From Pseudomonas sp. IB20 (GTDB taxonomy: Bacteria; Pseudomonadota; Gammaproteobacteria; Pseudomonadales; Pseudomonadaceae): a DNA stretch of 64,000 nt. A program made the position numbers and the translations under genes. Location: contig NZ_CP046103.1 in assembly GCF_009707325.1 (NCBI RefSeq), positions 4,288,744-4,352,743 on the forward strand, in the 5' to 3' direction. Positions 1 through 7,324 of the stretch are shown here, piece by piece. The notes under the pieces were generated by a model. It made no database searches. It was not told where the DNA came from and was given only the letters and a program-made list of their open reading frames with translations. Position 1 is the stretch's first letter; each line of letters begins with the position of its first letter.

Positions 1-200
1 GCTACGGCGTGGCGTTGGTGCCGCAGTATCTGGTGGCTGACGAGTTGGCCAATGGCAGCCTGATGATTCCCTGGGATTACACAATGCCCAGCACCGGCGC
101 GCACTTTATCGCGCATGCCGAACATGCGGGCGAGATCCCCAAAGTGAAGGCCTTCCTCAACTGGATGGTGGACTACCTCAAAGCACATCCCGACTTTTAA
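1..200 (+). CDS. LysR-family transcriptional regulator, C-terminal fragment
   Basis: This is the last 65 or so codons of a gene whose start lies before the window; the open frame runs from base 3 to a TAA at 198-200. The tail (GVALVPQYLVADEL, then a proline-tryptophan segment and an F-L-W amphipathic end) matches the end of the effector-binding domain of GcvA-like LysR regulators. The gene ends 89 bp before an aminotransferase gene on the same strand, so it may regulate or be co-transcribed with it. The effector cannot be inferred from this fragment. Confidence 0.75.
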   Translation, partial: YGVALVPQYLVADELANGSLMIPWDYTMPSTGAHFIAHAEHAGEIPKVKAFLNWMVDYLKAHPDF

Positions 201-289
201 TAATGACCCGGCGACTTTATTTCGTTTGCGGCCAGGCCGGGCGCGCGGCTTAGATAAAAAGACGCCCGCCATTGCCGAGTCCGAGATTC

Positions 290-1537
290 ATGAGCCGCGA
301 AACCATCAGCCAGTCGATTTCCATCGTTCACCCCATCAGCCTCAGCCACGGCAAGAACGCCGAGGTTTGGGACACCGCGGGCAAGCGCTACATCGATTTT
401 GTCGGCGGCATCGGCGTGCTCAACCTCGGGCACTGCCACCCAGGCGTGGTCGCGGCGATTGTGCAGCAAGCAACTAAACTGACCCATTACGCGTTCAACG
501 CCGTACCGCACGCGCCCTACATCGAACTGATGGGCCGTCTTACTGCGTTTATCCCAGTGGATTACCCGGTGAGCGGCATGCTCACCAACAGTGGCGCGGA
601 AGCGGCGGAAAACGCCTTGAAGATCGTACGCGGCGCCACCGGCCGCACGGCGGTGATCGCCTTTGACGGCGCCTTTCACGGCCGTACCCTGGCCACGCTC
701 AACCTCAATGGCAAGGTGGCGCCCTACAAACAAAAAGTCGGTGTACTGCCCGGGCCGGTGTATCACCTGCCCTACCCCAGCGCTGACAACGGCGTGACCT
801 GCGCTGAGGCGCTGAAGGCCATGGACCGCCTGTTCAGCGTGGAAATCGACGTTGAGGATGTAGCCTGTTTCATCATCGAGCCGGTGCAAGGCGAAGGCGG
901 TTTTCTGGCCTTGGACATCGAATTCGCCCACGCCCTGCGACGTTTCTGTGATGAGAAAAACATCCTGCTGATTGCCGACGAAATCCAGTCCGGCTTCGGG
1001 CGTACCGGCCAGCGCTTCGCCTTCTCGCGCCTGGGAATTGAACCGGACTTGATCCTGCTCGGCAAAAGCATCGCTGGTGGCGTGCCCTTGGGCGCGGTCG
1101 TCGGGCGTAAAGCCTTGCTCGACAACCTGCCCAAAGGCGGCCTGGGCGGCACCTACTCCGGCAACCCGATTGCTTGCGCGGCCGCATTGGCCACGCTGGA
1201 GGCAATGACGGATGAACACCTGCAAACCTGGGGTTCGCAACAGGAAGAAGCCATCGTCAGCCGTTATGAACAATGGCGTGCGCAAGGCGTGCCCTATCTG
1301 GGCCGCCTGACCGGCGTGGGCGCCATGCGCGGCATTGAGCTGGCCAACGCCGACGGCTCGCCGGCACCCAAGCAACTGAGCCAACTGCTGAGCCTGGCGC
1401 GGGACGCGGGTTTGCTGCTGATGCCCAGCGGCAAGTCGCGGCACATCATCCGCCTGCTGGCACCGCTGACCATTGAGCCTGCGGTGCTGGAGGAAGGCCT
1501 GGATATGCTCGAGGCCTGCCTCAGACAGCTGACTTAG
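290..1537 (+). CDS. Class III PLP aminotransferase, GABA / 2-aminoadipate transaminase type
   Basis: A 415-residue fold-type I aminotransferase of subgroup III (ornithine/GABA aminotransferase family). It would move an omega-amino group to 2-oxoglutarate in the cytoplasm. Visible motifs are the N-terminal D..G..Y.DF.GGIGVLNLGH block, the S-GAEA-ENA-K cofactor-phosphate segment, FIIEPVQGEGG, the IADEIQSGFGRTG aspartate motif, and the PLP lysine in LLGKSIAGGVPLGA. I chose the ATG at 290 rather than an in-frame TTG at 272 because the family begins close to this point. A LysR gene lies just upstream. Close Pseudomonas relatives act on 4-aminobutyrate or on 2-aminoadipate in lysine breakdown; the sequence alone does not separate these. 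Confidence 0.85.
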   Translation: MSRETISQSISIVHPISLSHGKNAEVWDTAGKRYIDFVGGIGVLNLGHCHPGVVAAIVQQATKLTHYAFNAVPHAPYIELMGRLTAFIPVDYPVSGMLTNSGAEAAENALKIVRGATGRTAVIAFDGAFHGRTLATLNLNGKVAPYKQKVGVLPGPVYHLPYPSADNGVTCAEALKAMDRLFSVEIDVEDVACFIIEPVQGEGGFLALDIEFAHALRRFCDEKNILLIADEIQSGFGRTGQRFAFSRLGIEPDLILLGKSIAGGVPLGAVVGRKALLDNLPKGGLGGTYSGNPIACAAALATLEAMTDEHLQTWGSQQEEAIVSRYEQWRAQGVPYLGRLTGVGAMRGIELANADGSPAPKQLSQLLSLARDAGLLLMPSGKSRHIIRLLAPLTIEPAVLEEGLDMLEACLRQLT

Positions 1538-1664
1538 TAGCGTGCATCAACCGGCTTACCGCCATTGGGCCAGTCGCGGATGTGGGTTAGGGACAAATCG
1601 ATGGACAAAACCGTGAAGTCTCAACGACTATCCACCGCCTAACCACACTGCACGCAAGCACCCC

Positions 1665-2168
1665 ATGCTCGATATCCTCCAAGGCACGCCCCTTTGGGTG
1701 TAAGCCGTTTACCTGTGGGTGTGTTACTACGGCATCAAGGCCTGCCTGGGTGGGCGCGAGAATCGTCGTTCGTTGATGATTCTGCCGGTGGTGTTGGTGG
1801 TGTGGTCGTTGATCTCGCTGACGCCTTCGATACTGTCGAGCAGCGCCTGGGTTGGCGGTGCTTTGGTCGCCAGCCTGGTGGGCATGTTGCTGTTCAACGC
1901 CGAAGGCGCGCGGCTCGATGCCAATGGCGAAACCCTGGTGTTGCCGGGCACCTGGAAAACCTTGCTGATCTCGCAGCTGTTTTTCGCGGTGAAGTATTAC
2001 TTCGGCTATCAGCAGGCGGTGCATCCGCTGCTGCTGAGCACGCCAGAGATGCTGGTGGCAGTGGGCGCCGTGTCGGGGTTTACCGTTGGTCTGTTCTGCG
2101 GGCGCGCCGTACGGCTGCAGCGGGCGCTGACGGCCTTGCGCCGCGATAAGGGCGTTGTGCTGCCTTGA
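1665..2168 (+). pseudogene. Small membrane protein gene with premature stop (DUF6622-like)
   Basis: An ATG at 1665 opens a frame reading MLDILQGTPLWV, which meets a TAA at 1701-1703 and then continues uninterrupted in the same frame (AVYLWVCYYGIKACLGGRE...) to a TGA at 2166-2168. Removing the stop gives a 167-residue protein with four or five hydrophobic segments. The start followed by TPLWV and a hydrophobic helix resembles small DUF6622-type bacterial membrane proteins. A GTG at 1719 could restart translation, but it would lose half of the first helix. The simplest reading is a recent nonsense mutation (for example TGG or TAC to TAA) or a sequencing error. Function is unknown. Confidence 0.6.
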
Positions 2169-2237
2169 CCTGATCTCGCCAGCCACTGAAAATGCGCGAC
2201 GCTTTTTTGTCCCGTTTACTGAAGTAGTGAAATTTCA

Positions 2238-2957
2238 ATGTCCGATTCTTACACCGAACAATCAGCCCAAGAAGAATCCGTAACAGCCCTGCAATCCAAA
2301 GCTGAATACGAAAACGCCATCAATCTTTCACAGCATGTGCCTGCGGCCAAGATCATCAGCGAGATGGTGCTGGATGCTTTCCACACCTCCAAGGAAAGCG
2401 ACCAGATCCGCGAGCTGCGTGTGGCCATCCGCCAGGCCCACGACGCCTTTGACGACGACACCGCCTACGACCTGATGGGCCAGCTCAAGCAACTCAAAGA
2501 CGCCGAGGCTGCCGATAACATCGCCTTGGAAGACCTCAGCAGCAAATTCTCGATCAGCCGCATCCTGTCCAGCTTTAAGGACGACCCCCAGTTTCAGGAG
2601 CTGGTCTACGGCCTGGCCCTCAAGGTGCTGAACCAGTCGCACCAGGCCATCAGCAACCCAAGCGCCGGCAAGGGCAAGGCCTCACGGCCGAAGAAAGAAG
2701 CCGAAGTGTTTGTGATCAGCAAGGACGGCATCAGCGTCACCCTGCCGCTGCGCACGCCGCGCTCCAAGCTGAGCGTTGACCGCGAGGCGTTCGAGTTCCT
2801 GGGTTTCAGCTTTGTGGGTGAAGGCGATGAAGCCGAGCTGGAAGTCGAAAGCTTTGTGGATAACTTGGGGGCTGAGCAGCCGTTGAGCCGCAAGAGTGTG
2901 ATCACTGCATTGCAGCAGCAGACGGCGTTTGATGGGTACAGCATCGCGCAGCAGTAA
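2238..2957 (+). CDS. Conserved hypothetical protein, helical N-terminus
   Basis: A 239-residue soluble protein that I do not assign to a characterised family. The N-terminal 110 residues are strongly acidic and helical, rich in Glu, Gln, Ala and Lys, with a possible coiled coil around residues 50-95. A lysine-rich linker (GKGKASRPKKEAE) at about 135-155 joins a compact C-terminal part that looks beta-rich (VFVISKDGISVTLPL...). There is no signal peptide or membrane segment. The gene stands alone between the broken membrane-protein gene and a repeat region. The linker and two-part architecture would suit a nucleic-acid-associated or scaffold protein, but this is a guess. Confidence 0.7.
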   Translation: MSDSYTEQSAQEESVTALQSKAEYENAINLSQHVPAAKIISEMVLDAFHTSKESDQIRELRVAIRQAHDAFDDDTAYDLMGQLKQLKDAEAADNIALEDLSSKFSISRILSSFKDDPQFQELVYGLALKVLNQSHQAISNPSAGKGKASRPKKEAEVFVISKDGISVTLPLRTPRSKLSVDREAFEFLGFSFVGEGDEAELEVESFVDNLGAEQPLSRKSVITALQQQTAFDGYSIAQQ

Positions 2958-3508
2958 TACCGATGAACTAAATGTGGGAGCTGGCTACCTGGGGGCTGGC
3001 TTGCCTGCGATGCATCAACTGGTGCCACTGAGACCGACGCCCGCATCGCAGCATAGGTATCTACACATCTTTTTATGGGTTGATTCTTTGGTTGTCGCGG
3101 GGGCGCTGGGTACATATCCGTTATTTGGGTAGGCTGTATGGGTTCCGCTCTTACAGCGGTCACTTTTGAAAAGCGCAAAAGTAACAAAACGCTCTTGCCC
3201 CACCACTCGGCACCTCGCCTAGGCTCGGTGTGCCCTCACGCAGGCTTTGGACCGTGGGCCGCCGCCATGGGCCATCCTTGGCCCATCGCGGCTAAACCGG
3301 CGTCCTGCCGGTTTACCCCCGCTCCAAAGCCTGCGTTCGGCCAGCGTGGTTTAACGGGGCGCCTAAGATCAAGATCAAAAGCAAGAGCACGGCGGCCTAG
3401 TAGCCGACCTGAGTGGTTAATCAAAAGCAAAACCGAGGCGGCCTGACAGCCGACCTGATATTTGAAACTGAACTCAATCTAATGTGGGAGCTGGCTTGCC
3501 TGCGCGAC
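2958..3508. repeat. Intergenic dispersed repeat region with REP fragments
   Basis: This 551-bp stretch has no convincing gene. It holds REP cores (about 2972-3012 and 3482-3505, GTGGGAGCTGGCTTGCC type) around a longer repeat at about 3044-3470. The repeat has a left block at 3044-3079 and an inner block at 3099-3130, both of which recur at 55119-55206 with the inner block inverted. From memory, the following part (TTCCGCTCTTACAGCGG..., then GCACCTCGCCTAGGCTCGG...) is a common dispersed repeat of P. fluorescens-group genomes. Short open frames inside it on both strands follow the repeat and show no ribosome-binding sites, so they are not called. Confidence 0.6.
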
Positions 3509-4591
3509 TCAAACGGCGGCCGCGAACACCTCACGAAAACGCTGCATCTCCTGCTTATTGCCCACCGTCACCCGCACCCAGTGCGGCCAGTCTTTCCACA
3601 CTCGCCCGATCAATACACCCTGTGCGGCGAGCTTCTCGATCACCCGCTCCGCCGGTTGCTTCACATCGATCATGAAGCAGTTGCTCTGCGACAACGTGCA
3701 GGTAAACCCGCGGCCCTTAAGCCACGCTACCGTCTCATCGCGCACCTGGGCGTTGAGCGCCTTGCGCTGTGGCAGCAGCTTAATGTCTTCCAGGCTCGCC
3801 CGGGCGCCGAGCAAGGTCACGGCAGCCGGCACATTGTCGCCGCCAAACACCGCCAGCCGCTCCAGCAGCGCCGGGTGGCCGATCGCCAGGCCCAGGCGCG
3901 CGCCGGCCATGCCGTAGATTTTCGAGAAGGTGCGCAGCACCAGCAGGTCGTCGTGGTCCTTGACCCAACTGACGACGCTTGGGGTGTCGGAGAAGTCGAT
4001 ATAGGCCTCGTCCACCACCAGCACGCTGCCTTTGGGTTTGTTCGCCAGTGCCTGGCGGATCGCTTCGGTGGGCGTGATCGTGCCGGTCGGGTTGTTGGGG
4101 TTGCACAGGTACAGCATGCCCGCCTGGGGATCGGCGGCGAGCATGGCCGGCACGTCATGGGCGTGCTGGGCGTCGAGGCTCACTGCGTGAACCTGCGCCT
4201 TCCAGGACTCGGCGGCTTGGCGCGGCACTTCGTAGGACGGCGTGGCCATGACCAGGCTGCGGCGTGCGCTGGTAAACGCCAAGACGGCGTAGCGCAGCGC
4301 GACCATGGAGCCGGCAAACACTGCGACCTGTTCCTCGGCAAGCCCCTGTTGCTGGGCAAACAACCCAGCCAGCGCGTACATGTCGTTGTACGGATAACGC
4401 CCGGACGTTGCGATTGCACGCTGCATGGCTTCGCGGGCGGCGGTTGAGGGGCCGTAGGGGCTTTCGTTGTAGTTGAGCCGCACCGTGTCAGCCTTTGTCG
4501 GCGGCGGGCTGGCGACCGCCCAATCCAGGCGCGCCAGCACCGGCAGGGCCGCACCGAGGGCCAGAAGGGACCGACGACTTACGCTGATCAT
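3509..4591 (-). CDS. Tat-targeted class I/II PLP aminotransferase (HisC-like)
   Basis: A 360-residue fold-type I aminotransferase related to histidinol-phosphate aminotransferases. Cofactor-site motifs are NPNNPTG at 164-170, the VVDEAY aspartate at about 194, and the Schiff-base lysine K224 in TFSKIYGMAG. The first 30 residues form a twin-arginine signal: VSRRSLL, a hydrophobic stretch, then AVAS as a possible cleavage site. The ATG at 4591 has an AAGGAG site at proper spacing and gives exactly this signal. A PLP enzyme in the periplasm is unusual; PvdN of pyoverdine maturation is a known precedent. It follows queC by 61 bp on the same strand. The substrate is unknown. Confidence 0.8.
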   Translation of the reverse strand: MISVSRRSLLALGAALPVLARLDWAVASPPPTKADTVRLNYNESPYGPSTAAREAMQRAIATSGRYPYNDMYALAGLFAQQQGLAEEQVAVFAGSMVALRYAVLAFTSARRSLVMATPSYEVPRQAAESWKAQVHAVSLDAQHAHDVPAMLAADPQAGMLYLCNPNNPTGTITPTEAIRQALANKPKGSVLVVDEAYIDFSDTPSVVSWVKDHDDLLVLRTFSKIYGMAGARLGLAIGHPALLERLAVFGGDNVPAAVTLLGARASLEDIKLLPQRKALNAQVRDETVAWLKGRGFTCTLSQSNCFMIDVKQPAERVIEKLAAQGVLIGRVWKDWPHWVRVTVGNKQEMQRFREVFAAAV

Positions 4592-4652
4592 GGGACTACT
4601 CCTTGTAGACGGGTGATCGATTCGCACAGTGCGCGAGAGCGGCGCCAATCGC

Positions 4653-5351
4653 TTAGTTCAGCTGCAACTTCTGCTTCAGGCTCTGCATGACATCCGCCTT
4701 GTTCTGCAGGTACTCATTCAAACCGCGTGCACGCAAGTTGCACGCGTCGCAGTTACCGCAGCCACTGCCGATGATGCCGTTGTAGCAGGTCAGCGTCTGG
4801 TGACGAATGAGCTCAAGCTGGTTGTGGTAATCGGCCAGCGCCCACGTCTCGGCCTTGTTCAGCCACATCAACGGGGTTTCCAGGCGCAATGGGTATTCCA
4901 TGCCCAGCTCGAGCGCCTTGTTCAAGGCTTTGACGAACTCGTCGCGGCAATCGGGGTAGCCCGAGAAGTCGGTTTCGCACACGCCGGTAATCACGCTTTC
5001 AGCTTTAACCTGGTAGGCGTAGATCGACGCCAATGTCAGGAACAGGATATTGCGGCCCGGCACAAAGGTGCTGGGCAGGCTGCCGCCTGAACTGTCCACG
5101 GTCGGTACGGGAATGTTGTCACGGGTCAGGCTGCTGATGGCCAGCTCGTTGAGCAAGGACACATCCATGACTTTGTGAACGGTGGCGCCCAGCTGCTTGG
5201 CGAGCTTCTGCGCGACTTCAATTTCCGCCACATGGCGCTGGCCATAATCGAAGGTAATACAGTGCACTTCGTCATACAGCGGCAATGCCTGGATCAGACA
5301 GGTCGTCGAGTCCTGCCCACCACTGAACACGATCACAGCTTTTTTACTCAT
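4653..5351 (-). CDS. queC: 7-cyano-7-deazaguanine synthase QueC
   Basis: QueC converts 7-carboxy-7-deazaguanine to preQ0 with ATP and ammonia, a step in queuosine tRNA modification. The 232-residue protein has the PP-loop SGGQDS at 10-15, the FDYGQRH segment, and the C-terminal zinc cysteines C189, C198, C201 and C204 (C-x8-C-x2-C-x2-C). The ATG at 5351 is preceded by AGGAAG and gives the usual MSKKAV start; the frame stays open 48 bp further upstream without a good site. It lies downstream of the cyo operon behind a clear terminator and upstream of the Tat aminotransferase. queE is not in the window. Confidence 0.95.
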   Translation of the reverse strand: MSKKAVIVFSGGQDSTTCLIQALPLYDEVHCITFDYGQRHVAEIEVAQKLAKQLGATVHKVMDVSLLNELAISSLTRDNIPVPTVDSSGGSLPSTFVPGRNILFLTLASIYAYQVKAESVITGVCETDFSGYPDCRDEFVKALNKALELGMEYPLRLETPLMWLNKAETWALADYHNQLELIRHQTLTCYNGIIGSGCGNCDACNLRARGLNEYLQNKADVMQSLKQKLQLN

Positions 5352-5404
5352 TACGTTGCTTCCTGCATTTGTAGAATGTGCGCATAGTTTAAAGGCCACT
5401 CAAT

Positions 5405-5442
5405 AAAAAACCCCGCGCTTCTTTCGAAGGCGGGGTTTTTTA
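5405..5442. terminator. Rho-independent terminator between cyoE and queC
   Basis: ACCCCGC and GCGGGGT arms with a short inner stem, A-run on the left and T-run on the right. It can work in both directions. It lies just past the cyoE stop on the minus strand, so it should end the cyo transcript. Confidence 0.85.
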
Positions 5443-5454
5443 ATACTCAACCAC

Positions 5455-6342
5455 TCAGTGAGCGTAGGTCAGCAACAGCTCTTTCGGCACTTGGAAATCC
5501 AGGGACATCATCACGCTGAGCGCGGTGATGGTGAAGATCGAGAACACGAACAGCTTGCGCGCCCAGACGGTGTCATCCACCGCCTTGTAGCCGGTCCAGG
5601 CCATGTACAACCAGTACATGCCCATGGCCGCGGCGACGGCGAGGTAGCTCATGCCGGCGTAGCCACTGAAGGTCAACATCAAGGTCGCCACGAGGAAGGC
5701 CAGGATGTAGAGCAGGATGTGTTTCTTGGCCACCTGGATGCCACGCTTGACCGGCAGAACCGGAATTGACGCAGCCAGGTAGTCATTGAAGCGGAAGATC
5801 GCGATGGCATAGGAATGCGGCATCTGCCACAGGCTGAACATCACCAGTAGCACCAGCGCGGCCATGTCGAAGCTATTGGTCACAGCCACATAACCAATTA
5901 CCGGCGGCATCGCGCCCGACAGACTGCCCACCAGCGTGCCGTGAACCGACTTGCGCTTGAGGTACATGCTGTAGAGGCCGACGTAGATGACAAAACCGAT
6001 CACGGCAAACAGTGCCGCCAGCGGGTTGGCCACCGTGTACAACAACACCACGCCGGCAACACCCAGGACGGTCGCGAACAGCAGTGCCAGTTTAAGGGAG
6101 ATAAGGCCCTGGACCAGCACGCGATTCTTGGTGCGTTCCATCTTGATGTCGATGTCGCGGTCGATGCAGTTGTTGAACACACAACCGGAAGCTACCACCA
6201 GGGAGGTGCCGATCATTGCAGCCAGGAAAATGGCCAGATCGACATGTCCCTTGGAGGCCAGGAAGAAACCGCCTGCCACAGAAAGCACGTTACCGAAAAT
6301 GATCCCCGGTTTGGTGATTTGGATAAAGTGCTTAAGCGACAT
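5455..6342 (-). CDS. cyoE: Protoheme IX farnesyltransferase (heme O synthase) CyoE
   Basis: CyoE attaches a farnesyl group to protoheme to make heme O, the high-spin heme of cytochrome bo3. The 295-residue protein is an UbiA-superfamily membrane prenyltransferase with about nine hydrophobic helices. The first aspartate-rich site reads NNCIDRDID (about 57-65) and the following M-R-T-K-N-R-V-L segment is typical of the family. The start MSLKHF has a GAGGTAAG ribosome-binding site. It is the last gene of cyoABCDE, 11 bp after cyoD and followed by a terminator. Confidence 0.95.
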   Translation of the reverse strand: MSLKHFIQITKPGIIFGNVLSVAGGFFLASKGHVDLAIFLAAMIGTSLVVASGCVFNNCIDRDIDIKMERTKNRVLVQGLISLKLALLFATVLGVAGVVLLYTVANPLAALFAVIGFVIYVGLYSMYLKRKSVHGTLVGSLSGAMPPVIGYVAVTNSFDMAALVLLVMFSLWQMPHSYAIAIFRFNDYLAASIPVLPVKRGIQVAKKHILLYILAFLVATLMLTFSGYAGMSYLAVAAAMGMYWLYMAWTGYKAVDDTVWARKLFVFSIFTITALSVMMSLDFQVPKELLLTYAH

Positions 6343-6353
6343 CGGGTCTTACC

Positions 6354-6695
6354 TCACTTCGCCATCATGAACGTATGGATGCTGAACATGATCCATATCG
6401 ACAGGCCAACCAGCAGCAGGATTACTAAGCCTGCGAACACGAACGCAATCACGTTATCGCGCTGCTCTTTAGAACGATCCAGGTGCAGGAAGTACACCAG
6501 GTGAACCAGAACCTGAATCACCGCGAATACCAGAACGATCATCAACGTGATCGATTTCGGCAGGGTCGGGTACATCACCAGACCAAACGGGATGAGCGTC
6601 AGGATTACCGACAGGATGAAGCCGATGGCGTACGACTTAACACTGCCGTGGCTCGAATCATGGCTGTCATGGTCATGGGAGTGTGCATTAGCCAT
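6354..6695 (-). CDS. cyoD: Cytochrome bo3 ubiquinol oxidase subunit IV
   Basis: A 113-residue small subunit of the bo3 quinol oxidase, needed for assembly and stability of the CuB site in E. coli. It starts MANAHSHDHDSH with a histidine-rich cytoplasmic tail and has three transmembrane helices (about 22-42, 48-68 and 82-104), with LVHLVYFLHLD between helices 2 and 3. Its ATG overlaps the TAA of cyoC by one base (TAATG), which indicates translational coupling. Confidence 0.93.
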   Translation of the reverse strand: MANAHSHDHDSHDSSHGSVKSYAIGFILSVILTLIPFGLVMYPTLPKSITLMIVLVFAVIQVLVHLVYFLHLDRSKEQRDNVIAFVFAGLVILLLVGLSIWIMFSIHTFMMAK

Positions 6696-7321
6696 TACAG
6701 AGTCCCCATCAGGTAAACAACGGTGAAGACGCAGATCCAGACCACGTCCAGGAAGTGCCAGAACAGGCTCAGGCAAGTCAGGCGAGTCTTGTTGGTGTTG
6801 GTCAGGCCGTGCTTATTGACCTGATACATCATCACCGCCATCCACAGCAGGCCAGCCGTTACGTGCAGACCGTGGGTGCCGACCAGCGTGAAGAACGCCG
6901 ACAGGAAACCGGAACGGTGCGGGCCGTAGCCTTCGGAGATCAGCAGGTGGAACTCGTTGATCTCCATGCCGATGAAGCCCAGGCCAAGCAGGAAGGTCAG
7001 GCCCAGCCAGGTCAGTACGCCTTTCTTGTTGCCCTTGAAGAAGGCCAACATGGCGAAACCGTAGGTGATCGAGCTGAACAACAGCAAGGCGGTTTCGCCG
7101 AGCACGTAAGGCAGTTCGAAGATGTCGTGGCCCGATGGGCCACCCGCTACGTTATTTACCAGTACCGCGTACACCGCAAAGATCGACGCAAACAAGATGC
7201 AGTCGGTCATCAGGTAGAGCCAGAAACCGAAGACGGTTGTTGGCCCCGAGTCGTGGTGATGGTCATCGTGCCCATGGTCATCGACATGGGCGTGTCCAGC
7301 ATTGGTCACTAAGTTCGACAT
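6695..7321 (-). CDS. cyoC: Cytochrome bo3 ubiquinol oxidase subunit III
   Basis: A 208-residue heme-copper oxidase subunit III with five transmembrane helices. The family signature is clear (FGFWLYLMTDCILFA near the start, GTHGLHVTAGLLWM late, and FLDVVWICVFTVVYL at the end). The N-terminal 25 residues are rich in His and Asp, an extension often seen in Pseudomonas CyoC. It lies three bases after cyoB and overlaps cyoD, as expected for the single cyo transcript. Confidence 0.95.
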   Translation of the reverse strand: MSNLVTNAGHAHVDDHGHDDHHHDSGPTTVFGFWLYLMTDCILFASIFAVYAVLVNNVAGGPSGHDIFELPYVLGETALLLFSSITYGFAMLAFFKGNKKGVLTWLGLTFLLGLGFIGMEINEFHLLISEGYGPHRSGFLSAFFTLVGTHGLHVTAGLLWMAVMMYQVNKHGLTNTNKTRLTCLSLFWHFLDVVWICVFTVVYLMGTL

Positions 7322-7324
7322 GGT

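Noticed and set aside
197..1444. Long minus-strand open frame opposite the class III aminotransferase
   Set aside because: It follows the codon pattern of the real gene in reverse, has no family features and no ribosome-binding site.
3138..3446. Small plus-strand open frame inside the dispersed repeat
   Set aside because: The frame is a consequence of the repeat; there is no ribosome-binding site and the composition is non-protein-like.
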